The translations under genes and the position numbers were made by a program. Below are positions 1 to 7,785 of a stretch of 38,184 nucleotides of DNA, in pieces (the first letter of the stretch is position 1; each line of letters starts with the position of its first letter). This DNA comes from Pseudomonadota bacterium. Lineage in GTDB: Bacteria; Pseudomonadota; Gammaproteobacteria; Burkholderiales; Burkholderiaceae_B. The DNA lies in the NCBI GenBank assembly GCA_023388835.1, contig JAEWFK010000133.1, forward strand, positions 1 to 38,184, given 5' to 3'. A model generated the notes under the pieces. The model did not search any database and was not told where the DNA came from. It saw nothing but the letters and a program-made list of their open reading frames with translations.

Positions 1-729
1 GCTGTGCCGGTTCTGCGCCGGCTGCCCGATGCGCGCAATCAACTGCACCCCTTTGTAGGGGTCGTTACGCGCGACCGTGTATCCATGGTCTAGCAAATAC
101 GCTTCGATCAGATCGATGAAGGCGGGCTCACACGTCGTGCCATCCCGGTCGCCGAGAACAAAATCCGCCAGTTGGCGGGCGGGGTCCAGACCCAGCCGCG
201 CGTAGGCATCGTTGGGCATGGAATGCAGGTTCAGATGCCACAGCGCCCCGAACTCCTGGTAGCGTTCTTGCACAGCATGATCCAGCGCCTGGTGATAGGG
301 GCGGTAGTAACGATCGATGCGGCTCTGCACTTCGGCCACGCTGAGCAGCCGATCATAGATCGGCGTGCAGGGATCCATGCGCGACCAGATCAGGCCTTTG
401 CCGAGCCGGGTTTTCTCGCCGGGATCAAGCGGCGCCGGCCAGTCGCCTTCTATCATGCCGGGGTCGAGATCGGCCAGGGTGCGGTTCGGGTCGATATAGG
501 TGCGCGGGAAGCAGGCGGCGATCAGCGTCGCGCCCACTTCGGGAGCCGCCTGCCACAGTGCGTCCACATGCGTGTCTTCGCCCTGGCGCAGCTGCGCCAG
601 GGGAACCACGTGGCCGAAGTCTGCCGGATAGGACGTTCCGCTATGCGGCGAATCGCATACCAGCGGGACGGCCGCGACCGAAGGGTCGCGACGCACAAAC
701 GAAGGAATGTTTGTCGATGGGAACGTCAT
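1..729 (-). CDS. N-formylglutamate amidohydrolase family protein (partial, 3' end outside window)
   Basis: The minus strand is open from ATG at 729 to the window edge (243 codons, no stop). The translation fits the HutG/N-formylglutamate amidohydrolase family, zinc-dependent hydrolases that release formate from N-formyl-glutamate, classically the last step of one histidine-degradation route. Visible family motifs are CDSPHSG near residue 22, RTYIDPNR near residue 72 and LNLHSMPN in the second half; they carry the His, Asp and Arg residues expected around the metal. The start overlaps the stop of the upstream Bug receptor as TGATG, so the two are probably translationally coupled. No other hut gene is visible, so the substrate may be a different N-acyl amino acid. 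Family assignment is firm; substrate is not. Confidence 0.85.
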   Translation of the reverse strand, partial: MTFPSTNIPSFVRRDPSVAAVPLVCDSPHSGTSYPADFGHVVPLAQLRQGEDTHVDALWQAAPEVGATLIAACFPRTYIDPNRTLADLDPGMIEGDWPAPLDPGEKTRLGKGLIWSRMDPCTPIYDRLLSVAEVQSRIDRYYRPYHQALDHAVQERYQEFGALWHLNLHSMPNDAYARLGLDPARQLADFVLGDRDGTTCEPAFIDLIEAYLLDHGYTVARNDPYKGVQLIARIGQPAQNRHS

Positions 730-1721
730 CAGTTCGACTGGATGTTGGCGGCCTTGGCCACGCGAGTGTAGCGTTCGATCGCCGCATCGATCTGTTGGAC
801 AAACTCTTCGGGGCTGTTGACCATGATCGTCCCACCCAGCTTGCGGGCCCGCTCCTGGAAGACCGGGTCTTTCGCTGCTTCATGAATCGCGGCATTCACC
901 CGATCGACGACTTCCTTGGGTGTGCCGGCAGGCGCAACCACGCCGAACCAACCGCCTGTACCCATCGCGGGAAAACCCATTTCAATGTAGGTGGGCACAT
1001 CGGGAAGCATTTCGGAGCGTTCAGCACCCAGGACGGCCAGAGGGCGCAGGCGGCCTTCCAGCAAGTGGGGCAGCGTGGAAGAAAGATTGTCGGTGATGGC
1101 ATCGACCTGCCCGGCGAGCGCGTCATTCAGCGCAGGGCCTGCGCCGCGGTAGGGAACGTGGAGCAACTGGATTTCGGACAACATCATGAAGTTTTCGATG
1201 TTCGCATGGCCCAGCGAGGCGACGCCGGGCGACGCGAAGGTGTACTTGCCCGGATCCGCCTTCGCCAGAGCGATGAATTCCTGCATGTCCTTCGCCGGTA
1301 CCTTGGGATGCACGGCAAAGACGCTTGGAACGCCCATCACGTTGGAAATCGGAGCGAAGTCCTTGCGAGCATCGTACTTCAAGTTGGAATAGATGGCGGG
1401 ATTCGAACCATGCGTGCTGACCGTTGCCATACCCAGCGTGTAGCCGTCGGGTTTGGCGCGGGCGATCTGTTCGGCGCCCAGGGCGCCGCCTGCACCGCCC
1501 TTGTTCTCGACCACAACGCTCTGACCCAGGCCTTTGCTCAGGTACTCGGCGATCAGGCGACCCACCAGGTCGGTCGAACCGCCGGCAGCGAAGGGAACGA
1601 CCAGGCGAATGGGGCCGGTCGGATAGCTGTCCTGCGCGACGACAACACCCGTGGAGCCGATCAGGAACGTGGCAGCGCCGGCAACAGCACGACGCAGAAG
1701 CTTCGAAGCAAACACAGACAT
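729..1721 (-). CDS. Bug/TctC-family periplasmic substrate-binding protein
   Basis: A 330-residue tripartite tricarboxylate transporter (TctC/Bug) receptor. Residues 1-30 form a signal peptide (Arg-Arg, hydrophobic core, VVVAQ). The mature protein begins with the family pattern YPTGPIRLVVPFAAGGSTD (residues 33-51) and then VENKGGAGG (71-79). Such proteins bind small carboxylates or amino-acid derivatives in the periplasm. No TctA or TctB membrane partner is encoded nearby, as is usual for this expanded family. The gene is coupled to the downstream N-formylglutamate amidohydrolase and is divergent from a LysR gene at 1857. I infer that the receptor captures the substrate of that hydrolase or a relative, under control of that LysR. 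Confidence 0.93.
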   Translation of the reverse strand: MSVFASKLLRRAVAGAATFLIGSTGVVVAQDSYPTGPIRLVVPFAAGGSTDLVGRLIAEYLSKGLGQSVVVENKGGAGGALGAEQIARAKPDGYTLGMATVSTHGSNPAIYSNLKYDARKDFAPISNVMGVPSVFAVHPKVPAKDMQEFIALAKADPGKYTFASPGVASLGHANIENFMMLSEIQLLHVPYRGAGPALNDALAGQVDAITDNLSSTLPHLLEGRLRPLAVLGAERSEMLPDVPTYIEMGFPAMGTGGWFGVVAPAGTPKEVVDRVNAAIHEAAKDPVFQERARKLGGTIMVNSPEEFVQQIDAAIERYTRVAKAANIQSN

Positions 1722-1801
1722 GTGAAAACCCCATGACGAATTGAGTGATGAACGCGAGTATCAGCAATTTACCCAGGACCGACAAACGACTATATTTCAC
1801 G

Positions 1802-1813
1802 CGGTCATGACCG
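1802..1813. promoter_or_regulatory. 12-bp perfect palindrome, candidate LysR operator
   Basis: CGGTCATGACCG is a perfect inverted repeat in the 135-bp divergent gap between the Bug gene (start 1721) and the LysR gene (start 1857). A related GATCATG lies a few bases further right. Position and symmetry fit an autoregulatory LysR site; no binding evidence exists. Confidence 0.4.
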
Positions 1814-1856
1814 AAGATCATGTCCAGACAAACCCGGAGCGCCACCCTTTCGAGAA

Positions 1857-2798
1857 ATGAAAATCCATTCTCCTTCCATGTCGGAACTACACGCGTTCCT
1901 GACCGCCGTCAGACTCGGCAGCTTCACGCGCGCCGCCGATCGTCTTTGCGTTACGCAGGGAGCCGTCAGCCGCGCCATCGCCCGTTTGGAAGGCCACTTC
2001 GGTCAGCCTTTGCTTGCGCGCAGCACGAGCGGTATTTCGCCCACACCGGCAGGGGAACGATTGCTCGCGGCCGTCGCCGGGCCGCTGGAAAGCATTGAAG
2101 CCATCTCGCGCGAATTACGCCGCCCGGCAGCGATCGACACCCTGTACGTGTCTGTGGTGCCCACGCTCGCCAGCGTCTGGCTCATGCCCCGACTGCCGGA
2201 CTTCCATAAGCGGCATCCCGGCCTGGCGCTGGAATTTGCGCCCTATCGGCGCGACGAGGACTTTTCGGGCGACCTTCCCCATGCAGCCATACTCAGCGGC
2301 GTTCCTTGCGATCGAACGGGGCAGCGGTGCGATTACATCATCGGTCGCGAAGTGGTGGTGATCTGCCATCCCGATCGGCTGAAGACACGCCGTGCTGCAG
2401 GCCATTGGCAAACGCCCACCGATCTGCTGAAGGAACCTCTGTTGAGTCACGCCAACGCTCCGGAGAACTGGCGGCAATGGTTCCGCACCGTGGGACTGGA
2501 CTGCGATCCACCCACTGCTCAGCGCATGGATCAAGTATCCATCATCGTGCGGGCGGTGATTGCCGACATGGGTATTGCAGTGCTCCAGCGCTGTCTGGTG
2601 GAGGAAGAAATCGAAAGCGGGCAAGTGGCCGTACCCTTCGATCAGTCGGTCTCATTGCGCCATGGATATATGTTATGTAGCCCCGAACGTCATGATCATC
2701 ACCCCGCGCTGACGGCATTCCGCGACTGGCTGCTTCATGCCGCGGCCCAAGAGACTGTTCGGGTGCAGTCCGATGTCCGGGTCGGCCGACCCGTCTAG
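1857..2798 (+). CDS. LysR-type transcriptional regulator
   Basis: A 313-residue LysR-family regulator. The N-terminal winged helix-turn-helix lies at about residues 8-66, with AFLTAVRLGSFTRAADRL and the recognition segment TQGAVSRAIARLE. The remainder is the periplasmic-binding-like effector domain. The organisation resembles the GcvA/AmpR group more than catabolic CbbR types, but this is only an impression. It diverges from the Bug/N-formylglutamate amidohydrolase operon, which is its most likely target. An alternative start at the internal Met8 (1878) is possible. The stop TAG at 2796-2798 overlaps the stop of the convergent LysR gene inside a CTAG sequence. Confidence 0.92.
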   Translation: MKIHSPSMSELHAFLTAVRLGSFTRAADRLCVTQGAVSRAIARLEGHFGQPLLARSTSGISPTPAGERLLAAVAGPLESIEAISRELRRPAAIDTLYVSVVPTLASVWLMPRLPDFHKRHPGLALEFAPYRRDEDFSGDLPHAAILSGVPCDRTGQRCDYIIGREVVVICHPDRLKTRRAAGHWQTPTDLLKEPLLSHANAPENWRQWFRTVGLDCDPPTAQRMDQVSIIVRAVIADMGIAVLQRCLVEEEIESGQVAVPFDQSVSLRHGYMLCSPERHDHHPALTAFRDWLLHAAAQETVRVQSDVRVGRPV

Positions 2799-3700
2799 CC
2801 CAGCATCGGGCGCTCTTCCACGTAAGAGAACAGGAAGCGCTGAAAGTCTGCGGCCGCCGGGGATAATGAGCGGCCCTGGCGCGTAAATACATAGAAGTTA
2901 CGGAAGACCTCCGGCTCATGCAGGGCGCTCATTTCCAGCTGGTACAGCTTCACGAGCGACGCGGCATAGCTCACACAAACGGTGATGCCCAGGCCGGCAT
3001 TGACCATCGCGAGCGCCGTGGACATGAAGGCGACTTCATGGGTCGGCGAGAAATTCAGGTCACGAACGGCGGCTCGCAAGTCCAGCGCAAGTCGCTCCGT
3101 GAACTGGCCCTGCAGCGTGGTGAGCGGGTAGCGCACGACATCCCGCCAATGGATATCGTGAAGTTCGCTCAAGGGGTGGCCCTTGGGATACACCACCATG
3201 AAGGGCCCCTTGAACAGGGTGGTCGCGACAATATCCGAATTGGGCTCTCGTTCCGGCCCGATACCGAAGTCCACTTCACCCGAGAACACCCGCGACATCA
3301 CGCTTTCCACGGCGCAGTCCACCACCTTGATTCGAATGGCAGGCCGTTCCGCGGCGTAAGCCGCAACGATCTCGGGAAGCAGCGTGGAAGCCATGAGCTG
3401 GGGGGCCGCCACACGCACCACCCCCGTCTTGAGCGCCTGGCGCTCGGCGACCTCGTCCATCACCCGGTCGAGATCGTTCAGAATCTTCTCCACCAAAGGG
3501 TAGAGATCGCGGCCGACGTCTGACAGGCGGGTGCGCCGCGTGCTGCGGTCGACTACCCTGAGTCCCAGCGCCTGCTCTAACTCCTTGATCAGCCCGCTGA
3601 GTGCCGACTGCGTCACGAACAGACTTTCAGCAGCCAAGGTGAAGCTGCCGGTGCGCCCCACAGCCACGAAGGCGCGGAGCTGACGCAGGGTGACATTCAT
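2795..3700 (-). CDS. LysR-type transcriptional regulator
   Basis: A 301-residue LysR regulator starting MNVTLRQLRAF. The frame is open a further 50 codons upstream, but that stretch has no family similarity and would overlap the divergent VOC gene, so ATG at 3700 is preferred. The helix-turn-helix includes GSFTLAAESLFVTQSALSG followed by IKELE. It diverges from the VOC-family gene at 3840, the probable target. The 140-bp gap contains AT-rich DNA and CGTCTAATA at 3756-3764, a nine-base match to the motif shared by the promoters at 29-33 kb. The effector is unknown. Confidence 0.9.
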   Translation of the reverse strand: MNVTLRQLRAFVAVGRTGSFTLAAESLFVTQSALSGLIKELEQALGLRVVDRSTRRTRLSDVGRDLYPLVEKILNDLDRVMDEVAERQALKTGVVRVAAPQLMASTLLPEIVAAYAAERPAIRIKVVDCAVESVMSRVFSGEVDFGIGPEREPNSDIVATTLFKGPFMVVYPKGHPLSELHDIHWRDVVRYPLTTLQGQFTERLALDLRAAVRDLNFSPTHEVAFMSTALAMVNAGLGITVCVSYAASLVKLYQLEMSALHEPEVFRNFYVFTRQGRSLSPAAADFQRFLFSYVEERPMLG

Positions 3701-3839
3701 TAGATTAGCCGATAACTTGATTATAAAAGACTGTTTGTATGATAAATCAGCTTGGCGTCTAATAGCTCCATGCCCTGCACGGGACGCACGCGGCGCAGCG
3801 TGAGGTCCCGCCGAATCCACAGACTTCCGGGAGGCCCGC

Positions 3840-4379
3840 ATGAAGATCAAGAGAATTCACCACGTTGCGTATCGCTGCAAAGACGCGAAGGAAACGGTCG
3901 AGTGGTACACGAAGTACCTCAACATGGGCTTCATCCTGGCGATTGCCGAGAACGAAGTGCCCTCCACCAAAGAGCCGGATCCCTACATGCATATTTTTCT
4001 GGATGCGGGCGGCGGCAATGTACTGGCCTTCTTTGAGTTGCCTACCAAGCCAGAGATGGGCCGCGACCCCAACACGCCGACCTGGACTCAGCATCTGGCA
4101 CTGGAAGTCGATTCGATGGACGCCTTGATGGAAACCAAGGCCAAGCTCGAGGCAGACGGCCACAAAGTGATCGGCCCCGTCGACCATACCATCTTCAAGT
4201 CGATTTACTTTTTTGATCCTTCGGGTCATCGCATGGAGCTGGCCTACAACACCGGCACGCCCGAAATGCATCAGAAGCTCGACGAAGTGAAATGGGACAT
4301 GCTTAACGAATGGGCGGAAACCAAACGCGCCCCCCAGCACGCCCGCTGGATGCACGACGGCAGCTTCGCCGACGCTTGA
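3840..4379 (+). CDS. VOC-superfamily (glyoxalase/extradiol dioxygenase-like) metalloenzyme
   Basis: A 179-residue protein of the vicinal oxygen chelate superfamily. The two beta-alpha-beta-beta-beta modules are recognisable: IKRIHHVAY opens module one and WTQHLALEV opens module two. Candidate metal ligands are His8, His85 and Glu133 (in HRMELAY), which is the normal VOC set. Members include glyoxalase I, extradiol dioxygenases, epimerases and resistance proteins, and sequence alone does not decide which. The C-terminal 40 residues (from about 140) extend past the usual domain. It stands alone, divergent from a LysR gene and followed by a strong terminator, so it is probably a monocistronic LysR target. 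Some family members are annotated as ring-cleavage dioxygenases; I see no aromatic pathway here. Confidence 0.85.
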   Translation: MKIKRIHHVAYRCKDAKETVEWYTKYLNMGFILAIAENEVPSTKEPDPYMHIFLDAGGGNVLAFFELPTKPEMGRDPNTPTWTQHLALEVDSMDALMETKAKLEADGHKVIGPVDHTIFKSIYFFDPSGHRMELAYNTGTPEMHQKLDEVKWDMLNEWAETKRAPQHARWMHDGSFADA

Positions 4380-4389
4380 ATCATATTGG

Positions 4390-4438
4390 GCCAGGCCACG
4401 ACTTCACGCCGTGAAATCGTGGCCTGGCCTCGATTTTT
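4390..4438 (+). terminator. Rho-independent terminator after the VOC gene
   Basis: GCCAGGCCACGA (4390-4401) pairs perfectly with TCGTGGCCTGGC (4417-4428). An inner TTCAC/GTGAA stem (4403-4407 with 4411-4415) continues the helix, and a T5 run follows at 4434-4438. The structure ends just before the stop codon of the convergent dodecin gene and may also block read-through from that side, although no U-tract is visible in that direction. Confidence 0.85.
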
Positions 4439-4443
4439 CGCTG

Positions 4444-4653
4444 TTACTGGTCGAGGGTGAAGCCGATTTTGACCGTGACCTGCCAGTAGGCGACCTTGCC
4501 GTCGCTGACGTGGCCGCGCGTTTCAACCACTTCGAACCATTGAATATTGCGCATGGTGTCGCTAGCGCGCGCAATGGCGGTATTGACGGCGTCTTCAATG
4601 CCGATACTGGAAGAGCCCGTCAGCTCAATGCTCTTGTACACATGATTGCTCAT
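4444..4653 (-). CDS. Dodecin (flavin-storage protein)
   Basis: A 69-residue dodecin. These small proteins assemble into hollow dodecamers that bind flavins (FMN or riboflavin in bacterial types), buffering free flavin and protecting against its photochemistry. The sequence starts MSNHVYKSIELTGSS and includes IQWFEVVETRGHV and YWQVTVKIGF; Trp39 and Gln58 correspond to the flavin-stacking and contact residues of the family. The ATG at 4653 has a strong GGAGG eight bases upstream; longer upstream frames are not family-like. It follows pckG by 50 bp on the same strand, so co-transcription is possible, although no functional link is evident. Confidence 0.93.
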   Translation of the reverse strand: MSNHVYKSIELTGSSSIGIEDAVNTAIARASDTMRNIQWFEVVETRGHVSDGKVAYWQVTVKIGFTLDQ

Positions 4654-4703
4654 ACGGTGTGCCTCCGTTTGCGCCCTGGGGTCCAGGGCTGTGTGGATCG
4701 TTT

Positions 4704-6575
4704 TCAAGCGCCGGCCAGACTCGATGCCAGCCTGGCATGAACCTTCTTCAACGCCGGGGGCAGCTGTTCGCCCAGCCGGTCGAACAGCTCGGAATGCAGA
4801 TCGAGCTCGCGCCGCCATGCGTGCGGGTCGATTCTGGTGATTTGCTCATACAAGGCGGGACTGAAACCCAGGCCTTCCCAGTTGAGATCTGAATAGGACG
4901 GCACGATTCCGAACAAGCTGTCCTGCCCCGCGGCCTTGCCCTCCGCACGTCGGAACATCCATTCGAGAACGCGCATGTTCTCTCCGAAGCCGGGCCAGAT
5001 AAAGCGACCGTCATCGTCCGTCTGAAACCAGTTCACGCAGTAGATGGCCGGCAATTCAGCACCCGACTGCTCAAGCCGCTCGCCCAGCGCCAACCAGTGG
5101 GCGAAGTAACGGCTCATGTCGTAGCCGCAAAAGGGCAGCATGGCAAAGGGGTCGCGGCGCACCACGCCCTGGGCCCCGGCAGCGGCTGCCGTGGTCTCCG
5201 AACCCATGGTGGCCGCCATGTAGACGCCTTCCACCCAGTTGCGGGCTTCGGTCACCAAGGGCACCGTATCGGAACGCCGCCCGCCAAACACAAAAGCATC
5301 GATGGGCACGCCGGCCGGATCATCCCACTTGGCATCGATCACGGGATTCTGGCCGGCTGCGACCGTGAAGCGCGCATTGGGATGAGCCGCCTTGCGGCCG
5401 CAGCCCGGCGTCCAGTCGCGCCCTTGCCAATCGATGCAGTGCTCCGGTTCCGGCCCCATGCCCTCCCACCAGACATCGCCGTCGTCCGTAAGGGCTACAT
5501 TGGTGAAGATGACGTTCTCGCGCAGGGCCGCCATGCAATGGGTGTTGGTTTCTTCGCTCGTTCCGGGCGCGACGCCGAAGTAGCCGGCTTCAGGGTTGAT
5601 GGCGTACAGCCGGCCGTCGCGCCCGGGTTTGATCCAGGCGATGTCATCGCCGATGGTCGAGACCTTCCACCCTGACATGCCTGCCGGCGGAATCAGCATG
5701 GCGAAATTCGTCTTGCCGCAGGCCGAGGGGAATGCCGCCGCCACGTGCATCTTGCGGCCTTCGGGAGACGTGACGCCAAGAATGAGCATATGCTCGGCCA
5801 GCCAGCCTTCGTCACGGCCCATGGTCGAAGCAATGCGTAGCGCCAGGCACTTCTTGCCCAATAGTGCGTTGCCGCCGTAGCCTGAACCAAACGACCAGAT
5901 CTCTCGCGTTTCGGGATAGTGGACGATGTATTTAGTGGTGTTGCAGGGCCAGGCCACATCGGCCCGTCCGGTACGCAGCGGCTTTCCCACCGAATGCACG
6001 CACGGTACGAAGAATCCGTCTTCGCCCAGCACATCGTAGACGCGTCGCCCCATGCGCGTCATCAGCCGCATGTTCACGACCACATAGGGGGAATCGGTTA
6101 GCTCGACACCGATATGGGCAATGGGCGAACCCAGCGGGCCCATGGAAAAGGGCACGACATACAAAGTGCGGCCGCGCATGCAGCCCAGGAAAAGCCCTTG
6201 CAGGGTGGTGCGCATCTCATTGGGCGCCACCCAGTTGTTGGTGGGACCGGCGTCCTGTTCGCGCTCGCTGCAAATGAAGGTGCGGTCTTCAACACGAGCC
6301 ACGTCGTCGGGATCAGACCACGCGAGCCAGGCATTCGGGCGCTTCTGCGGATCAAGACGGCGCAGGGTACCGGCGGCTTCGAGTTGTTCACACAGGCGCT
6401 GGGATTCTTCTGCCGAGCCGTCGCACCAATGGACGGCATTGGGCTGGGTGAGCTCGGCGATCTGAGCCACCCAGCGCTTCAAGCCTTCATGGCGCACCCA
6501 CTCGGGAGCTTCCCACGTGTTGGCGACTTCTCCGTCGAGTTCCACATTGCCGCCTTGCATGCCGATCATGTCCAT
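4704..6575 (-). CDS. pckG: Phosphoenolpyruvate carboxykinase (GTP)
   Basis: A 623-residue GTP-type PEP carboxykinase converting oxaloacetate and GTP to PEP, CO2 and GDP, the first committed step of gluconeogenesis. Length is typical of the family. The P-loop AFPSACGKTN lies at residues 281-290 with the characteristic Cys of the GTP class; the GYGGNALLGKK segment (232-242) and the conserved Arg/Tyr region are present. The ATG at 6575 is preceded by GGGGAGG about ten bases upstream. A plus-strand PEP carboxylase gene occurs nine kb away at 15190, so the window encodes both directions of the PEP-oxaloacetate node. The enzyme acts in the cytoplasm. Confidence 0.97.
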   Translation of the reverse strand: MDMIGMQGGNVELDGEVANTWEAPEWVRHEGLKRWVAQIAELTQPNAVHWCDGSAEESQRLCEQLEAAGTLRRLDPQKRPNAWLAWSDPDDVARVEDRTFICSEREQDAGPTNNWVAPNEMRTTLQGLFLGCMRGRTLYVVPFSMGPLGSPIAHIGVELTDSPYVVVNMRLMTRMGRRVYDVLGEDGFFVPCVHSVGKPLRTGRADVAWPCNTTKYIVHYPETREIWSFGSGYGGNALLGKKCLALRIASTMGRDEGWLAEHMLILGVTSPEGRKMHVAAAFPSACGKTNFAMLIPPAGMSGWKVSTIGDDIAWIKPGRDGRLYAINPEAGYFGVAPGTSEETNTHCMAALRENVIFTNVALTDDGDVWWEGMGPEPEHCIDWQGRDWTPGCGRKAAHPNARFTVAAGQNPVIDAKWDDPAGVPIDAFVFGGRRSDTVPLVTEARNWVEGVYMAATMGSETTAAAAGAQGVVRRDPFAMLPFCGYDMSRYFAHWLALGERLEQSGAELPAIYCVNWFQTDDDGRFIWPGFGENMRVLEWMFRRAEGKAAGQDSLFGIVPSYSDLNWEGLGFSPALYEQITRIDPHAWRRELDLHSELFDRLGEQLPPALKKVHARLASSLAGA

Positions 6576-6613
6576 TATCGAGCGACCTCCCCTTCGAAAA
6601 GCTCAAGTGTGCG

Positions 6614-6638
6614 TAAAACCGCCGTGAGTTGCCACGGT
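6614..6638 (-). terminator. Weak candidate terminator or hairpin upstream of pckG
   Basis: Read on the minus strand, CCGTG and CACGG form a 5-bp stem with a 6-base loop, followed by CGGTTTT. It sits between the small secreted protein and pckG. The stem is short and the U-run is only four bases, so it may attenuate rather than terminate, or be fortuitous. Confidence 0.3.
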
Positions 6639-6642
6639 ATAT

Positions 6643-6984
6643 CTACTGAGTTTTCCGCGGATGGCGGTCTTCCTCCCGGCGTTCCGGCTTCAGTGCCCGA
6701 TCCGCCTGCGTTGCGCTCGGCTCGACATTTCGGCGGATATCGCCGTCCCGCTGCGTGCCCTGCAGGCCGCGACGCTGGATCCGCGGTTCGTCCTGTGAGC
6801 TCGATCGTAAGTCCGTACTGCTCGGCTGCTCCAGCATGGGATGCTGGAAGCGGTCCTGCCGGGCGTCTTCAACGACGCCCGAGCCGGGCGTCGGTGTCTG
6901 CGTGGCGGTTCCCTGAGCGCCGACCGCAGAAGCGAGGCCAAGATATACGGCACTCAGCGCGTAGAACCGGTTAATGGTGTTCAT
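6643..6984 (-). CDS. Small secreted protein of unknown function
   Basis: A 113-residue protein that I do not recognise. The first 23 residues look like a signal peptide ending SAVGAQ. The mature part is low-complexity and very polar, rich in Gln, Arg, Asp, Ser and Thr (for example TPTPGSG, RREEDRHPR), with no Cys and no hydrophobic segment, so it is probably disordered in the periplasm. The start is supported by AAGGAGG seven bases upstream. It lies 67 bp upstream of pckG on the same strand and could be in the same transcript, unless the weak hairpin at 6623-6638 terminates it. Function cannot be inferred. Confidence 0.6.
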   Translation of the reverse strand: MNTINRFYALSAVYLGLASAVGAQGTATQTPTPGSGVVEDARQDRFQHPMLEQPSSTDLRSSSQDEPRIQRRGLQGTQRDGDIRRNVEPSATQADRALKPERREEDRHPRKTQ

Positions 6985-7094
6985 GGTTGCCCTCCTTTCA
7001 CGAGTCTGCCATGAGCAAGCTCCATGCCGCCGCTGCCGCCTGCGCCGGCACGGGCATGAAACCTGCCCAGTGACTCCAATTCTGGAGAACTACG

Positions 7095-7586
7095 ATGAAT
7101 GACATCGAACGCGTGGCCGACTATATGCGCGAGCACAAGCTGCTGCTTGTGACGGCGGAATCCTGCACCTCCGGCCTGATCGCCGCGACGCTGGCTGATG
7201 TACCCGGAGCCGGCCAGTTGCTGGACTGCGCCTTCGTGACGTACTCCGTGGAAGCCAAACAGCGATGCCTGGGGGTTAAGCAAGAGACCATCGAGCAGAA
7301 CAACTTGACCAGCGAAGCGGTGGCGCGCGAAATGGCTTTGGGCGCACTGAACCGGAGCCGGGCCAATCTTTCGATCTCGAACACCGGAGTCGTGGACGAC
7401 ACCGACAAGGACATCCCCGCCGGAACCCAATGCTTCGCATGGGCATTCCGCTCGATCAGTGTTCCAGAAGGCATCGCGATTTTTTCGACGACCTGCCGTT
7501 TTGACGGGGATCGGGTCACCATCAGGCAACGGAGTGCCGAGTATGCGTTGGCCCAGATTCCGTTGCGGCACACACCACACAGTTAG
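7095..7586 (+). CDS. pncC: CinA C-terminal-domain protein, probable nicotinamide-nucleotide amidase
   Basis: A 163-residue stand-alone CinA C-terminal domain. In Escherichia coli and Shewanella, PncC of this family deamidates NMN to nicotinate mononucleotide for pyridine nucleotide recycling. The nucleophile motif TAESCTSGL is at residues 20-28 with Ser23, followed by the conserved FVTYSVEAKQ and AVAREMA segments and the SNTGV loop near residue 96. The start follows a GGAG at 7084. There is no N-terminal COG1058 domain, so it is the short single-domain form. NAD synthetase is encoded nearby at 9041, giving two NAD-metabolism genes within 3 kb, although on opposite strands. The IPAGTQCFAWAF segment replaces the more usual PVGTVWFA version, a mild divergence. 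Confidence 0.85.
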   Translation: MNDIERVADYMREHKLLLVTAESCTSGLIAATLADVPGAGQLLDCAFVTYSVEAKQRCLGVKQETIEQNNLTSEAVAREMALGALNRSRANLSISNTGVVDDTDKDIPAGTQCFAWAFRSISVPEGIAIFSTTCRFDGDRVTIRQRSAEYALAQIPLRHTPHS

Positions 7587-7708
7587 GTGCCTCGGACGTG
7601 CTCTCCCCTGCAACGAAGCGAGCAGGATGTCAGGCGGGATATCACCTCCCACTACCCTGTCGGCCTGCCGTGACATTCAGAAATATATTGTCGATGTCTC
7701 ACACTGAT

Positions 7709-7722
7709 TTGATTCCCGTCAA
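7709..7722 (+). promoter_or_regulatory. FNR/ANR-like box upstream of cytochrome c peroxidase
   Basis: TTGATTCCCGTCAA matches the FNR/ANR consensus TTGAT-N4-ATCAA at nine of ten defined positions. It is centred about 70 bp before the peroxidase start. A TATAA at 7756-7760 could serve a -10 element. Anaerobic or low-oxygen FNR-type induction is well known for bacterial di-haem cytochrome c peroxidases, which supports the reading. Confidence 0.6.
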
Positions 7723-7785
7723 ACCCTGAAGGGGTCGGCCATGGTGTCATAGAGCTATAACCTTTTCCTTCATAGGGGAATTTTC

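Noticed and set aside
558..1736. A 392-codon plus-strand open frame
   Set aside because: Antisense to the Bug receptor and the amidohydrolase, which have clear family motifs and coupled starts; the frame has none.
3701..3850. A longer N terminus for the LysR gene ending at 2795
   Set aside because: It would add 50 non-conserved residues, overlap the divergent VOC gene and remove the shared promoter region.
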